DNA from: Streptomyces sp. CB02056
GTDB taxonomy: Bacteria > Actinomycetota > Actinomycetes > Streptomycetales > Streptomycetaceae
Direction: 5' to 3'
Length of the DNA: 64,000 bases
Assembly: GCF_001905545.1 (NCBI RefSeq)
Contig: NZ_LIPD01000001.1
Span: 705,561 to 769,560 of the forward strand
Within the stretch, counting starts at the first letter, position 1, and every line of letters starts with the position of its first letter. The position numbers were made by a program, and so were the translations under genes. The notes under the pieces were generated by a model. That model was not told the DNA's origin. It was given only the letters and a program-made list of their open reading frames with translations, and searched no databases. This document shows, one piece after another, positions 42,157 to 50,716 of this stretch.

Positions 42157-43290
42157 TTGTTCAACGCTGCCTCCGTTCCGTCGTTCTCTTCTTCCTCCTC
42201 TTCCTCGACCTCCGCTGACGCCTCCGGGCTGACCGGCTACGGCTGGACGGCCGAGCTCGCGGAGCTGTTCACCCCGTTCGGCGAGGCCGGGCTGCTCCCG
42301 GCGCGGATCGTCCGGGTCGACCGCGGCCAGTGCGATGCCGTCATCGCCGACCCGGAGACGGGCGAGCCGCGCACCGTCCGGTTCGACACCCGGCCGGTGG
42401 GCGACGCCGACATGATCAACTGCCCCTGCACGGGCGACTGGGCGGCGGTCGACCTGTACGCCCAGCCGATGGCCTCCGTCGCCGCGCTGCTGCCGCGCTC
42501 CACCGCGATCATCCGCAAGGTGGCCGGCAAGCGCTCCGACGGCCAGGTGCTGGCCGCCAACGTCGACACCGTGCTGATCGCCTCCTCCCTCGCGACCGAT
42601 CCCGACCTCGGCCGGATCGAGCGCTTCCTCGCCCTGGCCTGGGAGTCCGGCGCCGATCCGCTGGTCGTCCTCACCAAGGCCGACCTCGTCGACGACGCCG
42701 ACTTCATCCGGGCCGACGTCGAGGCGGTCGCCCCCGGGGTCACGGTGGTCGTGGTGAGCGCCGAGACCGGCGAGGGCATGGACGTGCTCCGCGCCTGCAC
42801 CCCCGGCACCACCGCGGTGATCGGCCAGTCCGGTGTCGGCAAGTCCACGCTCACCAACGCCCTGGCCGGCTCCGTGGTGATGACCGTCCAGGAGGCCCGC
42901 GAGGTCGACCAGAAGGGCCGCCACACCACGACCACCCGCGAGCTGATCCCGCTGCCCGGCGGGGGCGTGCTGATCGACACCCCCGGGCTGCGCGAAGTCG
43001 GCCTCTACGGTGGTGAGGGCGTGGACCTGGCCTTCGCCGACATAGCCGAGCTGGCCGAGGACTGCCGCTTCCACGACTGCGGCCACCACACCGAGCCCGG
43101 CTGCGCGGTGCGGGCGGCGCTGGCCGACGGCACCCTGCCGCAGCGCCGGATGGACAGCTACCTCAAGCTCCAGCGTGAGAACGAGTGGATCGCCTCGCGG
43201 TCGGACGCCCGGGTGGCCAAGGCGCGGCTGAAGAAGTGGAAGACGATCAACAAGTCGATGCGAGCCGCGGGAGGTCCGGTGAAGCGCTGA
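42157..43290 (+). CDS. rsgA: RsgA-type circularly permuted ribosome GTPase
   Basis: GTPase of 377 aa with permuted order: OB domain (about 45-125), then G4 LTKADLV (173-176), G1 GQSGVGKST (223-231), G3 DTPGLRE (274-280), then a zinc domain with Cys303, Cys308, His310 and Cys316 (CRFHDCGHHTEPGC). RsgA releases RbfA and completes 30S subunit maturation near the decoding site. The N terminus is a Ser-rich stretch (SFSSSSSSSTSAD) not seen in the core family. The start is uncertain: TTG 42157 is the only in-frame start before the conserved domain, with a GAAGGG element upstream. Confidence 0.9.
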   Translation: MFNAASVPSFSSSSSSSTSADASGLTGYGWTAELAELFTPFGEAGLLPARIVRVDRGQCDAVIADPETGEPRTVRFDTRPVGDADMINCPCTGDWAAVDLYAQPMASVAALLPRSTAIIRKVAGKRSDGQVLAANVDTVLIASSLATDPDLGRIERFLALAWESGADPLVVLTKADLVDDADFIRADVEAVAPGVTVVVVSAETGEGMDVLRACTPGTTAVIGQSGVGKSTLTNALAGSVVMTVQEAREVDQKGRHTTTTRELIPLPGGGVLIDTPGLREVGLYGGEGVDLAFADIAELAEDCRFHDCGHHTEPGCAVRAALADGTLPQRRMDSYLKLQRENEWIASRSDARVAKARLKKWKTINKSMRAAGGPVKR

Positions 43291-43349
43291 ACCCCGGCAC
43301 CGGCTGGCCGTCGCGCCACGGCCGCCGGCCTCCGCCGGGCCCACCCGGT

Positions 43350-43808
43350 TCAGTGGAGGTCGGCCGCCAGGCGGAAGCTCTGCAGGACCACCGGAGTGCT
43401 GTCGTCCACGGTGAAACCCGGGTCGTCGAGGGCGTCGAGCATCTCCGGACTGCGCCAGAACCGCTCGTGCACCGCACGCCACTCGGCCACGCTGGTGCAC
43501 CCCTCGCCCTCGTCCAGGGCGTGCTGGAGGTCGACCTCCGCGAGCGGGACCACCCGGACGTCCGTGGTCTCGATCACGGCGACCCTGCGGCCGTCCGAGT
43601 CGAGGACCGCGGAGAGCTCACCGGGCAGCGGCAGGGGCTCGCCCTCGTGGTCGTAGTCGGCGACCAGGCCGGTGGTGCTGGTCTTGGCGCCGTCGAGGAT
43701 CGCCGCGACCAGCTGGTCCCGCAGCGGGCCGGGGAACGCGAACTCGGCCGGAGGCAGGGCGACGACGCGCGGGTCGTCCGGACCGGTGTAGGAGTGCTGC
43801 TCGCTCAT
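43350..43808 (-). CDS. ASCH-domain protein
   Basis: Small cytoplasmic protein of 152 aa. The ASCH fold is suggested by FPGPLRDQLVAAILDGAKTSTTGLVADYDHEGEPLP (helix plus the K-T-S/T motif), AVLDSDGRRVAVIETTDVRVVPLAEVDLQHALDEGEG and WRAVHERFWRS. ASCH domains bind RNA and some have N4-acetylcytidine amidohydrolase activity. The conserved Lys of AKTSTT and Glu of ETTDV are present. It is convergent with the GTPase gene. Confidence 0.85.
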   Translation of the reverse strand: MSEQHSYTGPDDPRVVALPPAEFAFPGPLRDQLVAAILDGAKTSTTGLVADYDHEGEPLPLPGELSAVLDSDGRRVAVIETTDVRVVPLAEVDLQHALDEGEGCTSVAEWRAVHERFWRSPEMLDALDDPGFTVDDSTPVVLQSFRLAADLH

Positions 43809-43948
43809 GCCGCGAGGGTAACGGCGGGACGGCTGGCGGGCCCGCGAATTTCGGGCCCGGGGCTCTCGGCGCCCGGTGCCCGGCCGCTGGAGCCCGGGGG
43901 CCAGGAGCCTAGGAGCCTAGGAGCCCAGGCTCCCGGTGCCCGGCCGCT

Positions 43949-44020
43949 GGCGCCCGGAGCCCAGGTGACAGGTGCCCGGTGCCTGGCGCCCGGAGCCCAG
44001 GTGTCAGGTGCCAGGTGCCC
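43949..44020 (+). repeat. 36-bp tandem duplication in a G/C-rich gap
   Basis: A 36-bp unit (43949-43984) is repeated at 43985-44020 with few changes; both begin GGCGCCCGGAGCCCAGGTG. Upstream at about 43900-43930, AGGAGCCT units with two CCTAGG sites form a further short repeat. The 390-base gap 43809-44198 holds no gene, only these repeats and a G-rich run (44131-44165) before the AlkA start. Confidence 0.7.
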
Positions 44021-44198
44021 AGGCCCGGGGCTTGCAGGGGTGCCGTGCCGTGCGGGTGGTCTCGGGCGCGGGCCGGCGAATGGGCAGGCCGGCAGGCCTC
44101 CGGGCCAAGGCGCCATGGGCCGATGGGCCATGGGGGGAGGGTGGGGGCGGGGGGAGGGGGAGGGCCCCCGAAGCAGGGATCGGCGACGATCAACGGTG

Positions 44199-45878
44199 AT
44201 GTCCGATTTCCGCCAGTCACCCCCCGCCCAGTGCCGCAAACTGGACAACGTGATCGACGACGACATCCGGTACCGAGCCGTGGACAGCCGCGACTCCCGC
44301 TTCGACGGGGTCTTCTTCACGGCGGTCACCTCCACCGGCATCTACTGCCGTCCGAGCTGCCCCGCCGTGACCCCCAAGCGGGTCAACTGCGTCTTCTACC
44401 CCAGCGCCGCGGCCGCCCAGGGGGCCGGCTTCCGCGCCTGCCGCCGCTGCCGCCCCGACTCCGTGCCGGGCTCGCCCGAGTGGAACCAGCGCGCCGACCT
44501 GGTCGGCCGGGCGATGCGCCTGATCGGCGACGGCGTGGTGGACCGCGAGGGCGTCGCCGGCCTGGCCGACCGCCTCGGCTACAGCTCCCGCCAACTGCAG
44601 CGCCAGCTGACCGCCGAGCTGGGCGCCGGCCCGATCGCGCTTGCCCGCGCCCGTCGCGCGCAGACCGCCCGCCTGCTCCTCCAGACCACCGAACTGCCCG
44701 TCACCGACATCGCGTTCGCGGCCGGCTTCGCCTCCGTCCGCCAGTTCAACGACACCGTGCGCGAGGTCTACGACCGCACTCCCAGCGGCCTGCGCGCCGA
44801 GGTCGCCGCCGGTCGCCGCATCGCGACTCCGGCCGGCGGTCTCACCCTGCGCCTGGCCTACCGCGGTGCGCTGGACAGCGAGCACCTGATCGACTTCCTC
44901 GCCCTGCGCGCCGTCCCCGGCGTGGAGGAGGTCGTCCCCGGCGCGCGCCCCGGCGTGCGCGTGTACCGTCGCACCCTCGCGCTCCCGTACGGCCACGGCA
45001 TCGCCGAGGTCGAGGGCCTGGCGCCGGGCGAGCCGCCCACCCGGGGCTGGCTGGACTGCCGCCTGCTGCTCGCCGACCTGCGCGACCTGCCGACCGCCGT
45101 CCAGCGCCTGCGCATCCTCTTCGACCTGGACGCCGACCCGCTCGCGGTCGACGAGCAGCTCGGCGCCGACCCGTTGCTCGGCCCGCTGGTCCGCGAGCGC
45201 CCCGGGCTGCGCTCGCCCGGTCACGTGGATCCGCACGAGCTCGCCGTCCGCGCCGTTCTCGGCCAGCAGATCACCGTCGTCGCCGCCCGTACCCTGGCGG
45301 GACGGCTCGCCGAGAAGTACGGCACCGCGCTGCCCGAGCCCAGTGGTGGCCTGCGCCTGCTCTTCCCGACCGCGGCGGCCCTGGCCGCCGCCGATCCGGA
45401 GGACTTCGCGATGCCCGCCGCCCGCCGTCGCGCGCTCATCGGCCTGTGCGGCGCGCTGTCCGAGGGCACGGTCCGGCTCGACAGCGGGGTCGACCGCGAG
45501 GAGGCCGCGGCCGGCCTGCTGGACCTGCCCGGCATCGGCCCCTGGACGGTCGGCTACCTGCGGATGCGGGCCCTGGCCGACCCCGATGTCTTCCTCCCGA
45601 GCGACGTGGGCGTCAAGCACGGCCTGCTCCGCCTCGGCGCCGCCGGGGATCCGAAGTCCGCCGCCCGCGCCGCCGAGTCCTGGGCCCCGTGGCGCTCCTA
45701 CGCCGTCCACCGGCTGTGGGCCGGCCCCGCGACCACCGGCCCCGCAGACACCGGGACCGCAGACACCGGCCCCGCAGGCACCGGGACCGACACCGGGACC
45801 GACACCGACATGAGCACCAGCATCAGTACCAGCGACACCAGTAGCACCAGCACCGGAACGGAGATCGGACGAGCATGA
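44199..45878 (+). CDS. alkA: Ada-type methyl sensor fused to AlkA 3-methyladenine DNA glycosylase
   Basis: Protein of 559 aa: Ada zinc domain (YCRPSC, Cys50 and Cys54; ACRRC, Cys81 and Cys84), AraC-type helix-turn-helix (about 95-190), AlkA N domain (about 205-330), then the HhH glycosylase (LLDLPGIGPWTVGYL near 440, catalytic Asp in FLPSDVGVKHGL). Cys50 would accept methyl groups and switch on the regulator, and the glycosylase excises alkylated bases, a fusion typical of actinobacteria. The last 45 residues are a Ser/Thr/Gly/Asp repeat tail encoded by tandem DNA repeats (about 45725-45860). Its stop overlaps the ogt start (ATGA). Confidence 0.94.
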   Translation: MSDFRQSPPAQCRKLDNVIDDDIRYRAVDSRDSRFDGVFFTAVTSTGIYCRPSCPAVTPKRVNCVFYPSAAAAQGAGFRACRRCRPDSVPGSPEWNQRADLVGRAMRLIGDGVVDREGVAGLADRLGYSSRQLQRQLTAELGAGPIALARARRAQTARLLLQTTELPVTDIAFAAGFASVRQFNDTVREVYDRTPSGLRAEVAAGRRIATPAGGLTLRLAYRGALDSEHLIDFLALRAVPGVEEVVPGARPGVRVYRRTLALPYGHGIAEVEGLAPGEPPTRGWLDCRLLLADLRDLPTAVQRLRILFDLDADPLAVDEQLGADPLLGPLVRERPGLRSPGHVDPHELAVRAVLGQQITVVAARTLAGRLAEKYGTALPEPSGGLRLLFPTAAALAAADPEDFAMPAARRRALIGLCGALSEGTVRLDSGVDREEAAAGLLDLPGIGPWTVGYLRMRALADPDVFLPSDVGVKHGLLRLGAAGDPKSAARAAESWAPWRSYAVHRLWAGPATTGPADTGTADTGPAGTGTDTGTDTDMSTSISTSDTSSTSTGTEIGRA

Positions 45879-46384
45879 GCACCACCGTCTACACCACCAT
45901 GGAGAGCCCCTTCGGCCGGCTGCTGCTCAGCGGGGTGCTGCCGGAGGACGGCGGACCGGCCGCGCTGGCCACCGTCACCGTGCCCGGCCAGAAGTACGCG
46001 CTGGCCGAGCCCGCCGACGACTGGGTGCGCGACCCCGAGGCGCTCGCCGAGCCGGTCGCCCAGCTGACCGACTACTTCGCCGGCAAGCGCACCGGCTTCG
46101 ACCTCCCGCTCGCGCCCGAGGGCACCGAGTTCCGCCGCAGGATCTGGGCCGCGCTGGACGAGATCCCGTACGGCACCACCGTCACCTACGGCGAACTCGC
46201 CGAGCTGGCCGGGCAGGAGCCGCGCATGGTCCGCGCGGTCGGCGGCGCGGTGGGCGCCAACCCGCTGCTGATCGTCAGGCCCTGCCACCGGGTGCTCGGC
46301 GCCGGTGGCGCGCTCACCGGCTTCGCCGCCGGCGTGGACCGCAAGCGCTGGCTGCTGGATCTGGAGGGCGGCACCCTGTTCTGA
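45875..46384 (+). CDS. ogt: Methylated-DNA--protein-cysteine methyltransferase
   Basis: Suicide repair protein of 169 aa that takes the methyl from O6-methylguanine. Active site RPCHRVL (Cys137), Asn hinge ANPLLIV, helix-turn-helix GTTVTYGELAELAGQEPRMVRAVGGAV with the Arg finger (Arg120). A short N-terminal domain (1-80) precedes it. It is translationally coupled to alkA, so the adaptive response genes form one operon, probably activated by methylated Ada-AlkA. Confidence 0.96.
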   Translation: MSTTVYTTMESPFGRLLLSGVLPEDGGPAALATVTVPGQKYALAEPADDWVRDPEALAEPVAQLTDYFAGKRTGFDLPLAPEGTEFRRRIWAALDEIPYGTTVTYGELAELAGQEPRMVRAVGGAVGANPLLIVRPCHRVLGAGGALTGFAAGVDRKRWLLDLEGGTLF

Positions 46385-46427
46385 CCGCCGACGCCCCAGG
46401 GCCCCTGCCCCAGTAGACCCCGAGGGC

Positions 46428-46937
46428 TCAACTCCGAAGGTCCACCCGCCAGTTGTTGCTCCGCATGAACCGCCCGGGCGGGAACTCGAAGTCCGTCTCG
46501 CCGAGCAGTGTGAACCCCGCCTTCGCGCAGACCGCGTTGGAGGCGGGGTTGTCCACCGAGGGGAAGGCGTGCAGGTGGGGGTGCGCGGCCTCGCGGCGGG
46601 CGGCCGCGACCGCCGCGCGGGTGGCGGCAACCGCGATGCCCCGGCCCTGGAAGCCGGGCAGCACGTTCCACCCCATCTCATGGACGGTCCGACCCTCCCA
46701 CGTCCGGGTGCCGTAGCCGACCGTCCCGACCGCCTCGCCCTCGGGCAGCAGCGTGATCCGGTGCATGCAGCCGAGTCCGGACGGGACGAAGTCCAGATAG
46801 CGCCGGTGCCGTACGAGCAGCCGCTCCTCGCTCTCCGGCCCGCCGACGTGCTTCTTCATCTCCGGTGTGTTGACCCGGCGCAGCAGTGCGAGGTCGTCGT
46901 CCGTCCAGGGCTCGATGCGTACGTCCGCGGTGGTCAT
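46428..46937 (-). CDS. GNAT-family N-acetyltransferase
   Basis: Protein of 169 aa. Acetyl-CoA site HEMGWNVLPGFQGRGIAVAATRAAVAAAR (about 90-118), then HLHAFPSVDNPASNAVCAKAGFTLLGETDFEFP, the RimJ/RimL-like pattern of amino-terminal or small-molecule acetyltransferases. Substrate unknown. It is convergent with ogt. Upstream (46938-47041) is a 104-base gap with 15-bp repeats. Confidence 0.88.
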   Translation of the reverse strand: MTTADVRIEPWTDDDLALLRRVNTPEMKKHVGGPESEERLLVRHRRYLDFVPSGLGCMHRITLLPEGEAVGTVGYGTRTWEGRTVHEMGWNVLPGFQGRGIAVAATRAAVAAARREAAHPHLHAFPSVDNPASNAVCAKAGFTLLGETDFEFPPGRFMRSNNWRVDLRS

Positions 46938-46991
46938 GCCGGGGACGGTAGCGCCGGACGGGCCCCGGCGACCAGTGATTTCCGGCCGGCC

Positions 46992-47035
46992 GGCTTCCCG
47001 CAGGGCGGTTTCCCGCAGGCCGGTTTCCCGTCGGT
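46992..47035 (+). repeat. Three 15-bp tandem repeats before the marR stop
   Basis: GGCTTCCCGCAGGGC (46992-47006), GGTTTCCCGCAGGCC (47007-47021) and GGTTTCCCGTCGGT (47022-47035). They lie between the acetyltransferase start and the marR end, in non-coding DNA. Confidence 0.75.
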
Positions 47036-47041
47036 GGCTTC

Positions 47042-47560
47042 CTAGCCGGCGGCGGGCCCCTGCTCGGGCCCGGTGCCCGGCTGGGCGAGGGCGCGGGCGA
47101 GCTGTTCCAGCGCGGGCAGCGCGTCGACGACCGCCGTGCGGTCGGCCGGGTCGAGGGTGCCGAGCGCGGCGGCGATCCGGCGTTCGTGGGCGTGCTGCCA
47201 GTCGTCCAGCTGTCGGCGCCCGGCCGGGGTGAGGGCGATCCGGGCGGTGCGGCGGTCGCCGGGGTCGGCCTGGCGGTCGACGAAGCCAGCGTCGAGCAGT
47301 TTGCCGACCAGTCCGCTGACGGTGTTGGGCGCGAGCCGCTGCCGCGCGGCCAGTTCGCCGACCCGCAGCGGTGCGGCGGCCAGCGTCTGGAGGAGTTCGA
47401 CCTGCGCCATCGGCAGGGACTCCCACGGGTAGTCGGTGCGGATGCTGCTGCGCAGCGCGCGGCGCAGCCGGGTGACGGTGTCGGTCAGCCGCCGGGCGTG
47501 CTCGACCGCCGGGTCGGGACTTCCGGTGGCGGGGTCGGGAACGTGTGGTGACGACGGCAT
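47042..47560 (-). CDS. MarR-family transcriptional regulator
   Basis: Winged-helix regulator of 172 aa. The DNA-binding part runs from about 60 to 125: LPMAQVELLQTLAAAPLRVGELAARQRLAPNTVSGLVGKLLDAGFVDRQADPGDRRTARIALT, with the wing DRRTAR. The terminal helices form the dimer. It is divergent from an MFS exporter and an A/T-rich dyad lies in the shared gap, so it very likely represses that exporter until a ligand binds. Confidence 0.92.
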   Translation of the reverse strand: MPSSPHVPDPATGSPDPAVEHARRLTDTVTRLRRALRSSIRTDYPWESLPMAQVELLQTLAAAPLRVGELAARQRLAPNTVSGLVGKLLDAGFVDRQADPGDRRTARIALTPAGRRQLDDWQHAHERRIAAALGTLDPADRTAVVDALPALEQLARALAQPGTGPEQGPAAG

Positions 47561-47722
47561 GGCGGACAGCGTATCGCCTGGTACGGGGCGGTTCGGCGGC
47601 CGGTTCGGGCCTCGGGGCCGCACGGTGTTGCGGCTCTGTTGCGGGCCTCGCGGCGGGGGTCCCTCCGGCACCGTCCGTACCGTGGGACGCCTCCTGTCGC
47701 AGAGCGAGCTGCTCGTAGAAAG

Positions 47723-47745
47723 AACATATCTGTATCCGATATATT
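47723..47745. promoter_or_regulatory. MarR-type operator over the MFS promoter
   Basis: AACATATC (47723-47730), 7 bases, GATATATT (47738-47745): 8-bp arms with one mismatch, in an A/T island unlike the surrounding sequence. TATATT (47740-47745) doubles as a -10, placing the transcription start at or next to the MFS ATG at 47752, so the MFS mRNA would be leaderless. Binding here would block RNA polymerase. Confidence 0.68.
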
Positions 47746-47751
47746 CGTGTC

Positions 47752-49245
47752 ATGAATGCCACTGCCCTTGCCACGAGGCTGCTCACCGAGCGGCCCCGGC
47801 CGCGTGGCATAGCCGGCTGGCGCCACGCCCACTGGCTCGCCGTCGGCACGGTCTGTCTCGGAGCCTTCCTCGGCCAGCTCGACGCCAGCGTCATCGCCCT
47901 GGTCTTCCCCGCCCTCGGCCGCCACTTCGGCGCGGGCTTCGCCGCCGTCGAGTGGGTCGCCCTGGCCTACCTGCTGGTCCTGGTCGCCCTGCTGGCCCCG
48001 ATCGGCTGGCTCTCCGACCTGGTCGGCCGCAAGACGATGTACATCGGCGGCTTCGCGGTCTTCGGCCTCTCCTCGCTGGGCGCCGGATTCGCCGGCGGCC
48101 TCTGGGTCCTGGTCGGCCTCCGCGCCGTCCAGGCGGTCGGCGCCGCGATGATGCAGGCCAACAGCGTCGCCCTGGTCGCGCGCGGCGTCCCCGGGCACGC
48201 GATGCGGCGCGCGCTCGGCATCCAGGCCTCCGCCCAGGGCCTCGGCCTGGCGCTCGGGCCCATCCTCGGCGGGATGCTGGTCGAACACGCCTCGTGGCGC
48301 TGGGTTTTCTGGGTCAACGTGCCGATCGCGGTGTTCGGCATCCTGGCCGGCTGGTACCTGCTGCCCCGCACCCGGACGGCTGGCGCCCCGACCGATGCCC
48401 CGACCGATGCCCCGGCCGCCGTACCGGGCCCCCGCGAGGGTCGGACCGGCACCCACCGGACAGCCCCCCGCGAGGCCGCCCGCTTCGACCTGCCCGGCCT
48501 GCTGCTGCTCACCGGGGCGACCACCACGCTGCTGCTCGCCCTGTCCACCGCCTCCGGACTGCCCCTGCCCGGCTGGGCGGTGGCCGCCCTGCTGCTCGCC
48601 TCCGCCGTCCTGGCCCTGGCGCTGGTGCGCCAGGAGCGGCGGGCCGCCCGGCCGATCCTGGCGCCCGGGCTGGTCAACACCCCGGGCGTGCGCTCCGGCC
48701 TGGTGGTGGCGCTGATCGGCTACCTGCTGCTGTTCTGCCCGCTGGTGCTGGGCCCGGTGCTGCTCACCGGCGCGGGCGTGTCGACGGCCCACGCGGGCCT
48801 GGTGGTCACCCTGCTGCCCGCCGCGTTCGCCTTCGCCGCGACCGTCGGCGGCGGGTGGCTGCCCCGGGGCTGGTCGGACGTGACCAGGTGCCGCTTCGGC
48901 GCGCTGCTCACGGCCGTCGGGCTGCTGCTGTTCGCCGTGCTGCCGGCCTCGGACGCGGTGGCGTTCCCGCTGCTGGTCGCCGGTTACGGGCTGGGCCTGC
49001 TGCTGCCCGCCAACAACGCCCTGGTGATGCGGGCGATCCCGGCCCAGTGCTCGGCGGTCGGCGGCGGCATGGTGAACATGGCCCGCAGCCTCGGTACGGC
49101 GCTCGGCATGGCGTTGTCCGTCCTCGGTGTCCACCTGGCGGGCGCCGCGTCCGGTGGGCGGACGGTGCTGCTCGCCCTCGCCGCCGTCGCGGCCGCCGCC
49201 GCACTGCTCACCCGGCCCGTCCGCACCCGAAGGGCCGGACCCTAG
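47752..49245 (+). CDS. MFS multidrug exporter (DHA2/EmrB type)
   Basis: Membrane antiporter of 497 aa with about 14 helices. Motif A is GWLSDLVGRKTMYIGGFAVFGLSSLGAGF (about 84-112); QLDASVIALVFPALGRHFGAGFAAVEW at the first helix is a DHA2 pattern; RAVQAVGAAMMQANSVALV and ALGIQASAQGLGLALGPILGGMLVEHASWRWVFWVNVP (motif C) follow. DHA2 proteins export drugs and amphipathic compounds. Its stop TAG is part of a CTAG palindrome that also encodes the stop of the convergent pth gene, so the two genes share four bases. Expression is probably controlled by the divergent MarR. Confidence 0.93.
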   Translation: MNATALATRLLTERPRPRGIAGWRHAHWLAVGTVCLGAFLGQLDASVIALVFPALGRHFGAGFAAVEWVALAYLLVLVALLAPIGWLSDLVGRKTMYIGGFAVFGLSSLGAGFAGGLWVLVGLRAVQAVGAAMMQANSVALVARGVPGHAMRRALGIQASAQGLGLALGPILGGMLVEHASWRWVFWVNVPIAVFGILAGWYLLPRTRTAGAPTDAPTDAPAAVPGPREGRTGTHRTAPREAARFDLPGLLLLTGATTTLLLALSTASGLPLPGWAVAALLLASAVLALALVRQERRAARPILAPGLVNTPGVRSGLVVALIGYLLLFCPLVLGPVLLTGAGVSTAHAGLVVTLLPAAFAFAATVGGGWLPRGWSDVTRCRFGALLTAVGLLLFAVLPASDAVAFPLLVAGYGLGLLLPANNALVMRAIPAQCSAVGGGMVNMARSLGTALGMALSVLGVHLAGAASGGRTVLLALAAVAAAAALLTRPVRTRRAGP

Positions 49246-49832
49246 GCGTCCGTACGGGCGTTCAGGGTGTCCTGGGCGCGGTTGAGGCCGCGCCGGACCA
49301 GGGTCTCCAGGGCGTCCGCGCAGCGGTCCAACTCATCTGGCATGGCGGCCAGTTCCTCCTCCGAGAACTTCTTCAGCACGAAGTCCCCGACGCTCTGGCC
49401 CTTCGGGGGGCGGCCGATGCCGAAGCGCAGCCGGACGAAGTCCCGGGTGCCGAGCACCTCGCCCACCGAGCGCACGCCGTTGTGGCCGCCGGGGCCGCCG
49501 CCGCGCTTGAGCCGGGCGGAGCCGAAGGGAAAGTCCAGGTCGTCCTGTACGACCACCAGCCGTTCGACCGAGACGCCGTGGCGGCGCAGCAGCGCGGCCA
49601 CCGGGCGTCCGGACAGGTTGATGGACCACCACAGCGGCTTGGCCAGCAGCACCCGGTGGCCGTCGATGCCGATCTCGGCGGTCAGGCCGGCGAGCCCGCT
49701 CCGGCGGAAGCGGGCGCCGTGCTGTTCGGCGAGCCGGTCCACGGCGAGGAAGCCCGCGTTGTGGCGGGTGAGCCGGAACCAGGGGCCGGGGTTGCCGAGT
49801 CCGGCGATCAGCCAGGGGGCGTCGGGGGTCAT
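49242..49832 (-). CDS. pth: Peptidyl-tRNA hydrolase (possibly a second copy)
   Basis: Protein of 196 aa that recycles peptidyl-tRNA in the cytoplasm. Motifs: LIAGLGNPGPWFRLTRHNAGFLAVD (Asn14, catalytic His24), VVVQDDLDFPFGSARLKRGGGPGGHNGVRSV (catalytic Asp) and RDFVRLRFGIGRPP. The block around the second conserved Asn reads KPLWWSINLSGRPV where most Pth have KPxTFMNxSG; the Asn remains. The gene is not near rplY, so it may be a second paralogue. Its stop shares CTAG with the MFS stop. Confidence 0.9.
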   Translation of the reverse strand: MTPDAPWLIAGLGNPGPWFRLTRHNAGFLAVDRLAEQHGARFRRSGLAGLTAEIGIDGHRVLLAKPLWWSINLSGRPVAALLRRHGVSVERLVVVQDDLDFPFGSARLKRGGGPGGHNGVRSVGEVLGTRDFVRLRFGIGRPPKGQSVGDFVLKKFSEEELAAMPDELDRCADALETLVRRGLNRAQDTLNARTDA

Positions 49833-49879
49833 GCGGGGGTGCTCCGAAGGGGGTTCTGAAGGGGGCGGGGAAGAACGGC

Positions 49880-49939
49880 GGACGGCCGGGGCGCGGCCGG
49901 GACGGTACGGGACCGTCCCCGCCGGCGCCCCGGCCGTCC
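49880..49939 (-). terminator. Long two-part hairpin between DUF305 and pth
   Basis: Outer stem GGACGGCCGGGGCGC (49880-49894) pairs perfectly over 15 bp with 49925-49939; an inner stem GGGACGGT (49899-49906) / ACCGTCCC (49912-49919) has a 5-base loop. It follows the DUF305 stop on the minus strand and would terminate that operon before pth. Confidence 0.8.
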
Positions 49940-50011
49940 GGGGAACGCGCGGAACGCGCGGAACAGGTGGAACAGCTGGAAGAGACCGGACAGGCCGAGC
50001 GGGGCGACCGC

Positions 50012-50716
50012 TCAGGAGGCGGGCACGCCGGGTTCGGCGCCGCGCTCCTTGAGCATGTCGGTCATCAGCTGGAGCTCGGAGGTCTGGGCGACCACCATCG
50101 ACTGCGCCAGCCGCTTCTCGGTGTCGTTCCGGGCCTTGTCGACGTAGCCCTGGGCCATCTCGACGCCACCCTTGTGGTGCTCGATCATCAGCTGGAGGTA
50201 GAACACCTCGGCGTCCCGCCCGCTGAGCGTGCGCAGCTTCGCGATCTGGGTGTTGGTGGCCATGCCGGGCATCAGCGAACCGTCGTGGGCCTGGTACTCG
50301 TGGCCCATCTTCATCCACGCCATCGGCGTGGCGGTCGAGTGCTGGGACAGCCCCCACTGGTCCAGCCAGCCCATCATCATCCCGCGCTGGTTGGCCTGGG
50401 TGTTGATGATGTCGAAGGCCAGGGTGCGGGTCGGCTCGTCGGCGGTGCGGTCCCGGACGACGAACGACAGGTCCACCGCCTGCTGGTGGTGGGTCGCCAT
50501 GTCGCGGGCGAACCCGGCCTCGGGGGAGTCGTCGGCCGGGACGGACAGCGTGGAGGAGCCGGACGCCGAGGTCCCGCTCGCCACCAGGGCCGGCACCCCG
50601 AGCGCCAGCGCCACGGCGGCGGCCAGCGCGGCCGGCCACCACAGGCGGCGGCGGCGCGGGGCCGCGCCCTCCTCCGTACCGTCCAGGTCGTCCGGGCGGT
50701 CCGCGTCGGCGGTCAC
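50012..50716 (-). CDS. DUF305 protein, membrane anchored
   Basis: Protein of 234 aa: a cytoplasmic N terminus with Arg/Arg/Arg, one helix (about 27-47), then an extracytoplasmic DUF305 helical domain. Two His-rich ferritin-like blocks, FARDMATHHQQAVDLSF (about 69-85) and LMIEHHKGGVEMAQGYVDKARN (about 163-184), each carry the HH motif; Met and His (GMMMGWLDQWGL, MKMGHE) are abundant. DUF305 proteins are linked with copper or other metal handling in some clusters, but function is not established. It overlaps the DUF3105 stop by 4 bases, so the two are co-translated. Confidence 0.88.
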   Translation of the reverse strand: MTADADRPDDLDGTEEGAAPRRRRLWWPAALAAAVALALGVPALVASGTSASGSSTLSVPADDSPEAGFARDMATHHQQAVDLSFVVRDRTADEPTRTLAFDIINTQANQRGMMMGWLDQWGLSQHSTATPMAWMKMGHEYQAHDGSLMPGMATNTQIAKLRTLSGRDAEVFYLQLMIEHHKGGVEMAQGYVDKARNDTEKRLAQSMVVAQTSELQLMTDMLKERGAEPGVPAS

